Shown: positions 33,183-42,106, numbered from the stretch's first letter. The stretch: 64,000 nt of DNA from Clostridium sp. (GCA_021770825.1 JAETQD010000005.1:103045-167044); one strand, 5' to 3'. Notes: generated by a model not told the origin, from the sequence alone. Translations and numbers: made by a program.

Positions 33183-33194
33183 TTCACCTGGCTC
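33172..33194 (+). repeat. Hairpin overlapping the stop codon of the HtrA-like gene
   Basis: GAGCCAGGT (33172-33180) and ACCTGGCTC (33186-33194) pair perfectly with a five-base loop containing most of the TAA stop. No U-run follows, so it looks like an mRNA-end stabiliser or a partial barrier between this gene and yhaM rather than a full terminator. Confidence 0.55.
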
Positions 33195-33221
33195 GGCGCT
33201 TGAAGGGAGATAAGAGTCCAT

Positions 33222-34169
33222 ATGAAATTTATTGAAACATTTCGGGAAGGAATGCATGTATCAGAAGTTTTTCTTTGCAAGACCAAACAGATCGCGCTTA
33301 CAAAAAACGGGAAGGAATACGGTTCCATCACGCTGCAGGATAAAACAGGAACTGTGGATGCGAAGATCTGGGAATTAAATTCTCCCGGTATCAGCGAGTT
33401 TGCAGCTATGGATTATGTGTTCGTGGATGCGGATGTAACCGTGTTCCAGGGCTCTTTCCAGCTTAATGTGAAGCGGATCCGCAAGGCGGACGAGGGAGAG
33501 TACTATCCGGGAGATTATCTTCCGGTGACCTCCAAGGATGTGAAGGCCATGCACCATGAGCTGACCCAGTATATTACCACCATCCGAAACGAACATTTAA
33601 GAAAGCTGGCAGCCGGATTTTTTGTTAATGATGCGGCGTTTATTAAGGTGTTCTGTTCCCATTCTGCGGCCAAGAGCGTACACCATGGTTTCGTGGGCGG
33701 CCTGCTGGAGCACACCTTAAGCGTGGTAAAAATGTGCGATTATTTCAGCAAGCAGTATCCGGCTTTAAACAGAGATCTCCTTCTCACAGCGGCCATGTTC
33801 CATGACATTGGAAAGACGAAGGAGCTGTCTGCGTTCCCGGAAAATGATTATACCGATGAGGGACAGTTAATTGGGCATATTATTATTGGCGCCCAGATGG
33901 TGGAAACGAAAATTGCCGCCATGCCGGGATTCCCGAAAAAGCTGGAAAATGAACTGATTCACTGCATCCTGGCCCATCACGGGGAGCTGGAATACGGCTC
34001 ACCCAAGAAGCCCGCATTAATTGAGGCCCTGGCGTTAAATCTTGCAGATAATGCGGATGCGAAGCTGGAGACCATGACGGAGATCATCAAAGGGGCCGGA
34101 GACAATATGGGATGGCTCGGCTATAACAGGTTCATGGAAAGCAATGTGAGACGGACCAGCGATAATTAG
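33222..34169 (+). CDS. yhaM: 3'-5' exoribonuclease YhaM (OB-fold plus HD domain)
   Basis: Metal-dependent 3'-5' exonuclease that trims RNA and single-stranded DNA in Firmicutes. The 315-residue product has an N-terminal OB-fold (GSITLQDKTGTVDAKIW) and an HD domain with HHGFVGGLLEHTLSV, the HD pair in AMFHDIGKTKEL and the downstream CILAHHGELEYGSP and NLADNADAK motifs. ATG 33222 follows GAAGGGAG. It is 39 bases after the HtrA-like gene. Confidence 0.93.
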   Translation: MKFIETFREGMHVSEVFLCKTKQIALTKNGKEYGSITLQDKTGTVDAKIWELNSPGISEFAAMDYVFVDADVTVFQGSFQLNVKRIRKADEGEYYPGDYLPVTSKDVKAMHHELTQYITTIRNEHLRKLAAGFFVNDAAFIKVFCSHSAAKSVHHGFVGGLLEHTLSVVKMCDYFSKQYPALNRDLLLTAAMFHDIGKTKELSAFPENDYTDEGQLIGHIIIGAQMVETKIAAMPGFPKKLENELIHCILAHHGELEYGSPKKPALIEALALNLADNADAKLETMTEIIKGAGDNMGWLGYNRFMESNVRRTSDN

Positions 34170-34202
34170 AAATACAGCGTCTGCAAACCCCGGAGAAGGA
34201 AC

Positions 34203-35642
34203 ATGGAAGAGGGAAAGGGTTCGGCTATGGAAATAAAAAAGAACGACAAATTTGTAATGACCATCGAGGATATGAGCGAGGACGGTTCCGGAATCGGTAA
34301 AACCGACGGATATATCTGGTTTGTGAAGGATGGGCTCATTGGGGACGTGATCGAGGCGTCTGCCATGAAGATGAAGAAGAATTATGGATTTGCCAGACTG
34401 GTCCGGGTGATTGAGCCGGCACCGGGACGGGTGGAAGCCAAATGCCCTGTGGCCAGGTCCTGCGGCGGGTGCCAGATGCAGGAGCTTTCTTACAGAGAGC
34501 AGTTAAAATTCAAGGAAAAAAAGGTTTATAACCATTTAAAGCGGATTGGCGGACTGGAATATCTGTTTCTGCCGGAGGAGGAGAGCGAGGCAAAGGGCGT
34601 GGACGGAGCTGTTGTGATGGAACCCATCATCGGCATGGAACACCCCTGGAGATACCGGAACAAAGCCCAGTATCCCATTGGCCTGGGAAAGGACGGGCTT
34701 CCCACAGCCGGTTTCTACGCCGGGCGGACCCATGCACTGATTCCCGTGCCGGAGCTTGATTGTGCATTGGGGTGCGAGGAAAACCAGAGGCTTTTAAAAG
34801 TGGTATTGGATTTCATGAAGGAGTATAAAATCCAGCCGTATCTGGAAGAAGAGCACAAAGGACTGGTGCGGCATGTGCTTTTGCGGAAGGGCTTTGCAAG
34901 CGGAGAACTGATGGTATGTCTGGTAATAAACGGGGACCGGATGCCTCATGCAGACGTGCTTACAAAGCGCCTGGCGGAGGCGGGAGCCGCCAGTGTTTCC
35001 CTTTCGGTCAACAAGGAAAAGACCAATGTGATCATGGGCGATAAAATCATTAATCTCTATGGGCCGGGATACATTACGGACTGCATTGGCGACATTGAAT
35101 ACAGAATTTCCCCTCTTTCCTTTTACCAGGTAAATCCGGTGCAGACGGAGCGCCTTTATAACACAGCGCTGGAGTTTGCAGATCTCCACGGAGGCGAGAC
35201 GGTCTGGGACTTATACTGCGGAATCGGAACCATTTCTTCTTTCCTTGCCAAAAAGGCCGGAAAGGTATACGGTGTTGAAATCATCCCCCAGGCCATCGCG
35301 GACGCCAGGGAGAATGCGAAGCGGAATGGAATTGAAAATGTGGAATTTTTCGTGGGAAAGGCCGAGGAGGTACTGCCGGAGCAGTATGAGGAGAATCAAG
35401 TCCATGCGGATGTCATTGTGGTGGACCCGCCGCGAAAGGGCTGTGATGCGGTTTGCCTTGATACCATTATAAAGATGGCGCCGGAAAAGGTGGTTTATGT
35501 GAGCTGCGATTCGTCCACGCTGGCGCGGGACGTGAAGGTTCTGGGGGAGCATGGATATAAGGTGGAGCGTGTGCGGGCAGTGGATATGTTTCCGATGAGT
35601 GGGCATGTGGAGACAGTCGCTCTTCTCATTAAGAAACGTTGA
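34203..35642 (+). CDS. 23S rRNA (uracil-C5)-methyltransferase, RlmCD/RlmD type
   Basis: SAM-dependent m5U methyltransferase of the TrmA/RumA family. In Gram-positives one enzyme may modify both U747 and U1939 of 23S rRNA. It has 479 residues. An N-terminal TRAM-like domain (TIEDMSEDGSGIGKTDGY) is followed by iron-sulfur cysteines CPVARSCGGC. The Rossmann fold has WDLYCGIGTIS and YGVEIIPQA, then DPPRKGCD and the catalytic Cys in YVSCDSSTLARDV. ATG 34203 is used; ATG 34230 is an alternative. It probably reads from the yhaM transcript. Confidence 0.92.
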   Translation: MEEGKGSAMEIKKNDKFVMTIEDMSEDGSGIGKTDGYIWFVKDGLIGDVIEASAMKMKKNYGFARLVRVIEPAPGRVEAKCPVARSCGGCQMQELSYREQLKFKEKKVYNHLKRIGGLEYLFLPEEESEAKGVDGAVVMEPIIGMEHPWRYRNKAQYPIGLGKDGLPTAGFYAGRTHALIPVPELDCALGCEENQRLLKVVLDFMKEYKIQPYLEEEHKGLVRHVLLRKGFASGELMVCLVINGDRMPHADVLTKRLAEAGAASVSLSVNKEKTNVIMGDKIINLYGPGYITDCIGDIEYRISPLSFYQVNPVQTERLYNTALEFADLHGGETVWDLYCGIGTISSFLAKKAGKVYGVEIIPQAIADARENAKRNGIENVEFFVGKAEEVLPEQYEENQVHADVIVVDPPRKGCDAVCLDTIIKMAPEKVVYVSCDSSTLARDVKVLGEHGYKVERVRAVDMFPMSGHVETVALLIKKR

Positions 35643-35735
35643 TTTTCCGGGCTTTTCCGGCACTTTTGGGAAAATGGACCGGTTTTTACAAAGAAATTAG
35701 ATGTGCAGTGAAACTTTTGCTCCGGGTGGGGTAAG

Positions 35736-35969
35736 TTGAAAACAGGGTTTTGTCCTGTGGTATTCGGAAAAGTGGATACCAAAGGACGTGAAAAAGCCTT
35801 TGTATTATCAGCAAAGGGTCAAGCCTACGCAGAGCCCTTTCTGGCATCGTTGGAAGACGTTGAGTCCAGGGCATTGGAAAAATTGGGAGCAGATAAGCTG
35901 CGTACTTTGACAGCGCTGCTGCTGGAGTATGATCAGGCGTTGAAGGAAGCATTGGGAGAACAGAGGTAA
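35736..35969 (+). pseudogene. Remnant of a MarR-family regulator (C-terminal part)
   Basis: The translated stretch KVDTKGREKAFVLSAKG and the helical tail after it match the wing and C-terminal dimerisation helices of MarR regulators. The N-terminal helices and recognition helix are missing, and the sequence upstream to 35643 has no MarR similarity in any frame I could read. It lies eight bases before the start of a broken MATE gene, the usual position of a local MarR repressor. Both look like decay products of one efflux locus. Confidence 0.65.
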
Positions 35970-35976
35970 TACATCC

Positions 35977-36231
35977 ATGAATACAGTAGAATTATTCGGT
36001 AAAGAAAAAATCAGCAGGATCCTGTTCAGACTGGCGCCGCCCGTTATGCTTTCTAAAAAGCTCCCTTTTGACTGTGATTCGGACTGTGGTGCTGTTTGTA
36101 CCGCTGGGATACCTGTTCTCCCGGTTGGGGCTGACATATTTCTGGCTGACCTTCCCGGTGACGGAAACCATCACCAGTATGGTCGGCGGCGTGTATTATC
36201 GCCAGTTCCTGGCAAAGGATTATGTGAAAAA
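35977..36231 (+). pseudogene. MATE efflux transporter with large internal deletion
   Basis: The first 26 codons (MNTVELFGKEKISRILFRLA...) are a MATE N terminus. At about 36050-36053 the sequence jumps, with a frame change, to the last MATE segment: LKSSLLTVIRTVVLF, then TYFWLTFPVTETITSM and VYYRQFLAKDYVK. A normal MATE protein has about 440-460 residues, so roughly 1.1 kb encoding most of the membrane helices is gone. The transporter cannot be functional. The C-terminal piece runs in frame into a cytidylate-kinase-like domain. Confidence 0.8.
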
Positions 36232-36859
36232 TGAAAGGCAGGAGGAAACTGCCATGGAGGCAGTCCCCGCCCTAAAGCCGTCGAAACCTGGTGTGATCAT
36301 TACCATTGCCAGGCAGCATGGTTCCTCCGGAAAACAGATCGGCAAGGCTGTGGCAGAAAAGCTTGGTATTCCATTCTACTATAAAGAAATGATTGCTCTT
36401 GCCGCACATGAGAGCGGACTGGACCGGGAATTCATTTCAGACATTCATAAGAATTCGCCGGACGTATTGCGCGATTTGTATTTGAGTACCCATGTGGTTC
36501 AGCAGGCGATCCAGGCACAGGATAAGATCATCCGAAAAATAGCGGATAATGGAGGCTGTGTCATTGTTGGCAGAGCTGCGGGATATGTCTTAAGGGATTA
36601 TGAGAATGTAGTTCGTGTTTTTATCCATGCACCCAAGCAATACCGAATCAATCGCATGATGGAGATATACGGCGATTCCTTGAATGAAGAAAAACAAAAT
36701 ATCCGGCGTTCAGATAAAGCAAGAGCTGCATATTACAGGCATATTTCCGGCAGGCGGTGGGAGGATGGCAAGTGCTATCATGTGGTGCTTGATTCGTCCG
36801 TTGGAATAGAGGAAACGGCGGAGATGATCGTGAAGTATGTTGCTGAATCAGGAGCTTAA
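36068..36859 (+). CDS. Cytidylate-kinase-like protein fused to a residual MATE tail
   Basis: From about 36287 the frame encodes a cytidylate-kinase-like (AAA_26 / Cytidylate_kin2) domain: IITIARQHGSSGKQIGKAVA with the P-loop, then LGIPFYYKEMI, IVGRAAGYVLRDYENVVRVF and a C-terminal YHVVLDSSVGIEET. These domains occur alone or attached to transporters in Lachnospiraceae; a nucleotide-kinase activity is assumed, not shown. The frame starts with TTG 36068 inside the leftover MATE tail, so two or so residual membrane helices could precede the kinase. An ATG at 36254 (MEAVPALKPS) would give the bare domain. Whether it is still expressed is unclear, because its promoter and partner gene are damaged. 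Confidence 0.65.
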   Translation: MTVIRTVVLFVPLGYLFSRLGLTYFWLTFPVTETITSMVGGVYYRQFLAKDYVKNERQEETAMEAVPALKPSKPGVIITIARQHGSSGKQIGKAVAEKLGIPFYYKEMIALAAHESGLDREFISDIHKNSPDVLRDLYLSTHVVQQAIQAQDKIIRKIADNGGCVIVGRAAGYVLRDYENVVRVFIHAPKQYRINRMMEIYGDSLNEEKQNIRRSDKARAAYYRHISGRRWEDGKCYHVVLDSSVGIEETAEMIVKYVAESGA

Positions 36860-36863
36860 CAAT

Positions 36864-37043
36864 TAGCGTATATATTTTGGCATTAGGATAATTGCAAATT
36901 AAAGTAAGCGGCTGAGTCCGGTCGGTCCCCATATAAAATCCTTTTCCAAAATCGCAGCGTTCCCGACTTATAGGTGCAATCGCACCACGAATTCCCGATT
37001 TTGAACCATGATAGAGAGTTACAATTTCATTGGTTTTAATAAT
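36864..37043 (-). pseudogene. DUF3990-family remnant
   Basis: On the minus strand LYHGSKSGIRGAIAPISR and CDFGKGFYMGTDRTQPLTLI match the start of DUF3990 proteins (ADP-ribosyltransferase-like fold; often encoded beside DUF3791 genes). Similarity stops after about 50 residues at 36864, only five bases beyond the kinase stop codon, and no plausible start codon precedes it. The rest of the gene is missing. The interval 36860-37134 holds nothing else recognisable. Confidence 0.7.
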
Positions 37044-37134
37044 ATAACATATGAGATATCCGAATACAATACAGCGTATACATTGAAATAAAGATTTGGC
37101 CTGTTCATGATATTTGAGATTGCGGTGGGATTGG

Positions 37135-37163
37135 TTGCCTGTGCACGACGAGTATGATAAAAT
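37135..37163 (+). promoter_or_regulatory. Possible dsdA promoter
   Basis: TTGCCT (37135-37140), 17-base spacer, TAAAAT (37158-37163). An alternative reading is TTGGTT with 16 bases to TATGAT (37153-37158). Either gives a leader of about 35-40 bases. Confidence 0.4.
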
Positions 37164-37206
37164 AAAGATATCTAAGGCATATGAGATGGAAACGGGAGGA
37201 AAAGGT

Positions 37207-38559
37207 ATGATTTTAAATAAGTCGATGGAAGAATGGAAGAAAGAGTATCCGCTTTTAAACAAGCTTACGGCCATGGAGGAATGCTTTTGGGAAAATCCGG
37301 GGTTGATGACTTTTGATGAGGCGAACCGGCAGGCGGAGCTTACGATGGAGGATATTCTGGATGCAAAAGCACGCTTGGAGCGGTTTGCACCGTATATTGA
37401 AAAAGCATTCCCTGAGACAGGGGAATCCCATGGAATTATCGAATCTCCCTTAAAGGAAATTCCGGAAATGCAGAAATTCCTGGCAGAAGGAATGAAAGGT
37501 GGGCTGGAAGGAAAAATGCTGCTGAAATGTGACAGCCATCTGCCCATATCCGGTTCCATCAAGGCCCGTGGAGGAATCTATGAGGTGCTGAAATTTGCAG
37601 AAGACGTGGCGCTTGAAAGTGGAATGCTGAAACAGACTGATAATTATGCAATTCTCATGGAAGACAGGTTTAAAGATCTGTTCTCCCAGTATTCGGTGGC
37701 AGTGGGTTCCACGGGAAATCTGGGCTTGTCCATTGGAATTATGAGTGCAAAATTCGGATTCAAGGTGACCGTCCATATGTCTGCGGATGCACGCCAGTGG
37801 AAGAAAGACATGCTCAGGAGCAAAGGCGTAACCGTTGTGGAATATGAGGAGGATTACAGTCTGGCGGTTGCAGAGGGAAGGAAGCAGGCAGCAGGCGATC
37901 CCCATTGCCATTTTGTGGATGATGAGAATTCCAGTACTCTGTTTTTAGGGTATACCGTAGCAGCATTGAGGATAAAAAAACAGCTTGACGATATGGGAAT
38001 CACTCCCGATGAAAGCCATCCTCTTTTCGTTTACCTTCCGTGCGGAGTGGGCGGCGGCCCCGGCGGTGTGGCCTATGGATTGAAACAGGTATATAAAGAT
38101 GCTGTCCATTGCTTTTTTGCAGAGCCAACCCATGCGCCGTGCATGTTTCTGGGCCTGATGACCGGATGCCATGACCAGGTGTGCGTACAGGATTTTGGAA
38201 TTGATAATAAGACTGCGGCAGACGGACTTGCCGTGGGCCGGGCATCGCATTTTGTGGGACGCACCATTGCCCCGTTCCTGAGCGGAAGCTACACCATCAC
38301 AGATGAACACATGTATCAACTGCTTACGGTACTGGCCGATACGGAGGGGATTTACCTGGAGCCCAGCGCCCTGGCTGGCATGGTTGGTCCGTGCTGGCTC
38401 TGCGGTACGGAGGAAGGACACAATTATGTTAAACGGAACCATCTGGAACATATAATGAAGAATGCGGTTCATATTGTATGGGGAACCGGAGGAAGTATGG
38501 TGCCGGAGGATGTGATGAAATCCTATTATGAAACCGGATGCAGGTATAAAAATGTATAA
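37207..38559 (+). CDS. dsdA: D-serine ammonia-lyase
   Basis: PLP enzyme that converts D-serine to pyruvate and ammonia, useful for detoxifying or feeding on host and microbial D-serine. It has 450 residues, the usual length. The PLP lysine is Lys119 in [28 protein letters not shown] forms the substrate and phosphate site and [12 protein letters not shown] the glycine loop. The C terminus has [10 protein letters not shown] and [14 protein letters not shown] 37207 follows GGGAGG; in-frame codons upstream fall on the likely promoter. No dsdC or permease is adjacent. Confidence 0.95.
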   Translation: MILNKSMEEWKKEYPLLNKLTAMEECFWENPGLMTFDEANRQAELTMEDILDAKARLERFAPYIEKAFPETGESHGIIESPLKEIPEMQKFLAEGMKGGLEGKMLLKCDSHLPISGSIKARGGIYEVLKFAEDVALESGMLKQTDNYAILMEDRFKDLFSQYSVAVGSTGNLGLSIGIMSAKFGFKVTVHMSADARQWKKDMLRSKGVTVVEYEEDYSLAVAEGRKQAAGDPHCHFVDDENSSTLFLGYTVAALRIKKQLDDMGITPDESHPLFVYLPCGVGGGPGGVAYGLKQVYKDAVHCFFAEPTHAPCMFLGLMTGCHDQVCVQDFGIDNKTAADGLAVGRASHFVGRTIAPFLSGSYTITDEHMYQLLTVLADTEGIYLEPSALAGMVGPCWLCGTEEGHNYVKRNHLEHIMKNAVHIVWGTGGSMVPEDVMKSYYETGCRYKNV

Positions 38560-38589
38560 AGGCATTTCTAAGAGCAGAGGAGAATGGAC

Positions 38590-39396
38590 ATGAAACTGCG
38601 GGACTTGTACCGTTGGATTGATTTACAGCCGGAAATAATTCAAAAACTGGAAATAGTCGAGAAAGAGCTGACTCCGGGGCAGATTGAGCCATATCTGGAA
38701 CGGCTGCAGAACAGGGAGACCGCGGCTGCAGCTTATGAACAGTTAAAAATCCTTTTCCGGGAAGACGAAGATAATTTAAAAATGCTCTATTGCCACCTGG
38801 AATGTGCCCGGCGTATTTTGAAGCGGTATCAGGAAAAGCAAATTCCCCAGACTGTGTACATAGATACCATGAAATGCTTCACGAGATTTATTGCAGAATG
38901 CGAAAAAAAGAACGGCCGGATGTTCTTCGACCGGGGCTGGTGGACATACAGGCAAATCAGCATGAATATATTCCGCATTGGGGAGCTGGAGTATCAATTT
39001 GAAACCTTTGAGGGAGAGAATGTGATCGGACTCCATATACCATCGGATGCCAACCTGTCAAAGGAGGCAGTTGACGATTCTCTGAAGCAGGCAGAAAAAT
39101 TTTTCAGAACATATTATCCCGGCTATCAATATGAAAAATATACCTGTGATTCATGGTTAATGTCACCAATATTAAAAACGTTGCTGCCGGAGGACTCCCA
39201 TATCATATCTTTCCAGAAACGCTTTGACATCGTGCAGGAAGACCATGAGAATAAAGAGTATGTGGAATGGCTGTTTCAGGTTCCGGAAGATACAGCATAC
39301 CAGGAGCTGCCGGCAGTGACCAGCCTGCAGAAAAAGGTAAAGGAACTGCTCTTAAACGGCGGAAAGATTGGCTCGGCGTATGGAGTCGCATTCTGA
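38590..39396 (+). CDS. Acyltransferase-domain (GNAT-like C-terminal) hypothetical protein
   Basis: A 268-residue soluble protein. The layout, a helical N-terminal half (LYCHLECARRILKRYQEKQIP, split by helix breaks) and a C-terminal half with FDRGWWTYRQISMNIFRIGELEYQ and GLHIPSDANL, resembles the Lachnospiraceae family with an acyltransferase-like N domain and a GNAT-like C domain. The substrate is unknown. ATG 38590 is chosen because AGAGGAG is too close to ATG 38584. It lies 30 bases after dsdA and 15 before the ANT(6)-like gene. Family identification is by memory of pattern and only moderately certain. Confidence 0.6.
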   Translation: MKLRDLYRWIDLQPEIIQKLEIVEKELTPGQIEPYLERLQNRETAAAAYEQLKILFREDEDNLKMLYCHLECARRILKRYQEKQIPQTVYIDTMKCFTRFIAECEKKNGRMFFDRGWWTYRQISMNIFRIGELEYQFETFEGENVIGLHIPSDANLSKEAVDDSLKQAEKFFRTYYPGYQYEKYTCDSWLMSPILKTLLPEDSHIISFQKRFDIVQEDHENKEYVEWLFQVPEDTAYQELPAVTSLQKKVKELLLNGGKIGSAYGVAF

Positions 39397-39411
39397 TGGA
39401 GGGTGAAATCT

Positions 39412-40311
39412 GTGCGAAACGAAGAAACAATGTTTAAACTTCTCTTAGACATAGCCCAAAAGGACGACCGGATCATAGCCGTATATATGAACGGCTCAAG
39501 AACAAATCCCAATGTACCGAAAGATATTTTCCAGGACTACGATGTTATATATGTGGTCAAAGATACGAAGTCCTTTATTGGGGAAAAGGGATGGCTGGAC
39601 CAGTTTGGGACAATCCTGTATATGCAGTGTCCGGACGAAAATCCGGATTTCCCAAGCGATAAAGAAAACTTTTACGGATGGCTGATGCAGTTTACAGACG
39701 GTAACCGCATAGACCTGCATGTGGAATCCGTGCAGCATGCCCAAAAACACATAAAAGATGATAAACTGTGCAGGGTATTGCTGGATAAAGAGAATATTCT
39801 TCCGCCAATTCCGGATGCCACTGACAGCGACTATTGGGTAAAGAAACCCACGGAAGCACAGTTTCAGGTCTGCTGCAATGAATTTTGGTGGTGCAGCAAT
39901 AACCTTGCGAAAGGATTGTGGCGCGGGGAGATTCCTTATGTACAGGACATGGTAAACTTCGTGGTTCGCAAGGAACTGGAAAAGATGCTGTCCTGGAAAG
40001 TCGGGACGCTGACGGACTTCGGAGTAAGTGTTGGAAAATCGGCAAAGTACCTGAACAGATGGCTACCAGAAGCAGAATATCAATGCTATCTGGATACATA
40101 TTTCGGTAAAGAAATCCATGAGGCATGGGATTCCGTTCTAAAGATGTGTGATTTGTTCGAGCAGACGGCAGGATATGTGGCTGGACGGCTGAGGTATTCC
40201 TATAATCATGAAGAGGCGAAAGCAGCGAGAACTTTTCTGGAACATGTCAGGGCATTGCCTAAAGACGCGGAAGAAATCATTTGTACAGAGACAATAGGGG
40301 GAGAAGAGTAA
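39412..40311 (+). CDS. Aminoglycoside 6-adenylyltransferase-like protein (ANT(6)/AadE family)
   Basis: Nucleotidyltransferase of the family that adenylylates streptomycin at O-6. The 299-residue product has the nucleotide-binding motif NGSRTNPNVPKDIFQDYDV with GSR and D-x-D, the second motif DGNRIDLHVES, and the C-terminal landmarks CCNEFWWCSNNLAKGL and LSWKVG. It diverges clearly from the mobile AadE enzymes, so resistance cannot be assumed; many chromosomal copies in clostridia are untested. The start is GTG 39412, eight bases after GGAGG; GTG 39403 is too close. It overlaps the DUF5714 gene by one base. Confidence 0.85.
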   Translation: MRNEETMFKLLLDIAQKDDRIIAVYMNGSRTNPNVPKDIFQDYDVIYVVKDTKSFIGEKGWLDQFGTILYMQCPDENPDFPSDKENFYGWLMQFTDGNRIDLHVESVQHAQKHIKDDKLCRVLLDKENILPPIPDATDSDYWVKKPTEAQFQVCCNEFWWCSNNLAKGLWRGEIPYVQDMVNFVVRKELEKMLSWKVGTLTDFGVSVGKSAKYLNRWLPEAEYQCYLDTYFGKEIHEAWDSVLKMCDLFEQTAGYVAGRLRYSYNHEEAKAARTFLEHVRALPKDAEEIICTETIGGEE

Positions 40312-41018
40312 TGAAGGAAGAATGCATCATCTGCAAAGCACCGCTTGAATACCTGGAACAAGATGTTCTTATGGAGTGTGCGGTCTGTCATAAAAAAGAA
40401 TACAGCAAAACAAGATGCATAAATGGACATTATGTATGCAATGAATGTCACACAAAGGGGATAGACAGCATCATCGGAACATGCCTGGAAGAAACCGGCA
40501 CAGATCCCATCTTGATCATGGAAAAGCTGATGGATATGGAGTTCTGCCATATGCATGGCCCGGAACATCACATCATGGTCGGCTCCGCGTTGCTGACAGC
40601 CTATAAAAATGCGGGTGGAGATCTGGATTTGGAGGCGGCCCTCCTGGAGATGCAGAGCAGGGGCAGGAGTGTTCCGGGGGGAACCTGTGGATTTTGGGGA
40701 GCGTGCGGTGCAGGAATCAGCAGCGGAATGTTCGTCTCCATAGCCACGAAGTCCACACCGCTATCCGAGGAAGAATGGGGACTTTCCAATCAGATGACCT
40801 CCTGTGCATTACAGAAAATAGGAGAGGTTGGCGGCCCGAGATGTTGTAAGCGAGATTCGTACCTTTCCATTTTAGCCGCCATAGAGTTCGCAGAGAAAAA
40901 CCTCGGTATTAAAATGGAAAAGCATGAAATTACCTGTCACCGCTCCTCACAAAATAACCAGTGTATTGGAAAAAAATGTCCATTTTCAAAAGCGTATTCA
41001 GGACAGGAAAAGCAGTAA
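40311..41018 (+). CDS. DUF5714 domain protein with zinc-binding Cys motifs
   Basis: 235 residues. An N-terminal ribbon with CIICKAPLEYL, CAVCHKKEYSK and CNECHTKG looks like a zinc-binding module. The DUF5714 body follows with FCHMHGPEHHIMVGSAL, GGTCGFWGACGAGISSGMF, PRCCKRDSYLSI and a CIGKKCPFSKAY end. Members of this family are sometimes fused to methyltransferases; the biochemical role is unknown. The gene starts inside the stop of the ANT(6)-like gene (TAATGA), so translation is coupled. Confidence 0.8.
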   Translation: MKEECIICKAPLEYLEQDVLMECAVCHKKEYSKTRCINGHYVCNECHTKGIDSIIGTCLEETGTDPILIMEKLMDMEFCHMHGPEHHIMVGSALLTAYKNAGGDLDLEAALLEMQSRGRSVPGGTCGFWGACGAGISSGMFVSIATKSTPLSEEEWGLSNQMTSCALQKIGEVGGPRCCKRDSYLSILAAIEFAEKNLGIKMEKHEITCHRSSQNNQCIGKKCPFSKAYSGQEKQ

Positions 41019-41081
41019 AGGATTGAACATGGCAATTGCAGTCAAAGAGCTGGGGTGTGAGCCCGTTTGCAGGAGGAAAAT

Positions 41082-41222
41082 ATGGGAGAGTTATCGAAGC
41101 TGCCCAATATAGGGAAAGTTGTAGAAGAACAGTTGAATCAGACCGGTATTTACACAGAGACAGATCTTCCGGAACATGTAAAAGCAGACCTGAAGGAATT
41201 TTATCAGGCGCACAAAAAATAG
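41082..41222 (+). pseudogene. TfoX C-terminal-domain protein shortened by an in-frame deletion
   Basis: ATG 41082, five bases after AGGAGG, encodes MGELSKLPNIGKVVEEQL, the standard start of TfoX/Sxy C-terminal-domain (helix-hairpin-helix) proteins. After TGIYTETDLP the sequence jumps to HVKADLKEFYQAHKK, the usual protein end. A normal member is about 80-90 residues; this has 46, so the middle 35-40 residues are missing without loss of frame. It has a good ribosome-binding site and could still be translated, but the fold is unlikely to survive. Confidence 0.7.
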
Positions 41223-41227
41223 GGGTT

Positions 41228-41341
41228 ATGGAGCGAATAAAGCTCCTCATCGTAGGAGGAGAAAAAGCAACTGGCAGTGTGATTCAGAAAGAGATATTAG
41301 AAGAAGATTGGCATATCCAAAAGAGAAAGTTCAGTTTGTGA
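41228..41341 (+). CDS. Possible 37-residue hypothetical protein
   Basis: ATG 41228 opens a frame starting MERIKLLIVGGEKATGS and ending at a TGA. AGGGG lies very close upstream (about three bases), a poor spacing. No family was recognised; given the neighbours it may be the leftover N terminus of a longer decayed gene. Confidence 0.2.
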   Translation: MERIKLLIVGGEKATGSVIQKEILEEDWHIQKRKFSL

Positions 41342-41381
41342 TTGGGTGATTTATAACTGAAAATAGCAGAGAGGGGTTTTT

Positions 41382-41684
41382 ATGCGGCTGCCGTATGCGG
41401 AAGACTTGGAAGTTCAATACCTGAGTAAGCTGGTAAAACAGGAGTTTTTCTCCTATGAAATGATGTGGAAGTACAATGTAGTCCATGATGCGTTTGAGAA
41501 ATGTGCAAGAGATCATCTGAATAATGATGATATAAAAAGACGAATCTATAAAGAGGGACTGACTCTTAATGAGTTTTCTGTCGAACTAGAAGAAGTGATT
41601 CGCCCAGTGTACCAGTCGGCAAAAAACTGCGGATTCAAAAACTGGATTTATCAGAATGGACATCAAGGAGAGCAGATCACATGA
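41382..41684 (+). CDS. Small hypothetical protein, 100 residues
   Basis: ATG 41382 follows AGAGAGGGG with normal spacing. The product starts MRLPYAEDLEVQYLSKL and reads as mostly helical and soluble, with an acidic middle (LNNDDIKRRIYKEG). I recognise no family. Its stop overlaps the start of the next gene by four bases, typical of co-translated genes. Neighbours on both sides are internally deleted, so this could also be a shortened protein. Confidence 0.5.
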   Translation: MRLPYAEDLEVQYLSKLVKQEFFSYEMMWKYNVVHDAFEKCARDHLNNDDIKRRIYKEGLTLNEFSVELEEVIRPVYQSAKNCGFKNWIYQNGHQGEQIT

Positions 41685-42076
41685 AATTCCAAATCCCAGG
41701 ACTCACAGCGCTGATACTTTTTTATGGTGTTTACATCGGAAAAATGCTGAAGCAAAAGCGCAAAGGAATACAGACAGACCAGATGGCCAAAGGTGGAAAG
41801 AAGGGCAGTCTGTTCTGGACGGAACTATGGCTGAAAACAGCCACCTATCTGGTGGTCCTGGTGGAAGGAATCAGTGTGGCCGGAAATTTCAATCCGCTTC
41901 TTCTGCTCTGTTCCTGCTTTGCGGCCATGATGCTGCACTTGCAGATCTTGCAGGAAGAAAAATTCCTGGCTGAAACATTTGGAGCCGAGTATACCGAATA
42001 TAAAAAGCGGGTAAAGCGGTATTGGGGGAAACGAAAAATCCCCGAAAAAACACAGACCCCTGATCGTCAGCCATGA
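41681..42076 (+). pseudogene. Isoprenylcysteine carboxyl methyltransferase-like protein with internal deletion
   Basis: The N-terminal 65 residues (FYGVYIGKML, then QTDQMAKGGKKGSLFWTELW and a membrane helix) and the C-terminal end (MMLHLQILQEEKFLAETFG, YTEYKKRVKRYWGK) match membrane-bound ICMT-like proteins of Firmicutes, normally about 185-195 residues. Between VEGISVAG and NFNPLLLL about 60 residues are absent, including the SGIYxxxRNP catalytic block. The frame is preserved, so a 131-residue product is possible but should lack methyltransferase activity. Confidence 0.7.
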
Positions 42077-42106
42077 CGAACAATGGAGCCTGTGCCTAAA
42101 AAAGAA

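Noticed and set aside
36648..37562. Long minus-strand open frame of about 304 codons
   Set aside because: Only the central 36864-37043 part resembles a real protein (DUF3990). The rest is antisense to the kinase-like gene and to dsdA.
35643..42076. Genomic island or integrated mobile element
   Set aside because: Several damaged accessory genes are present, but no integrase, transposase, terminal repeats or tRNA attachment site was found on either side.
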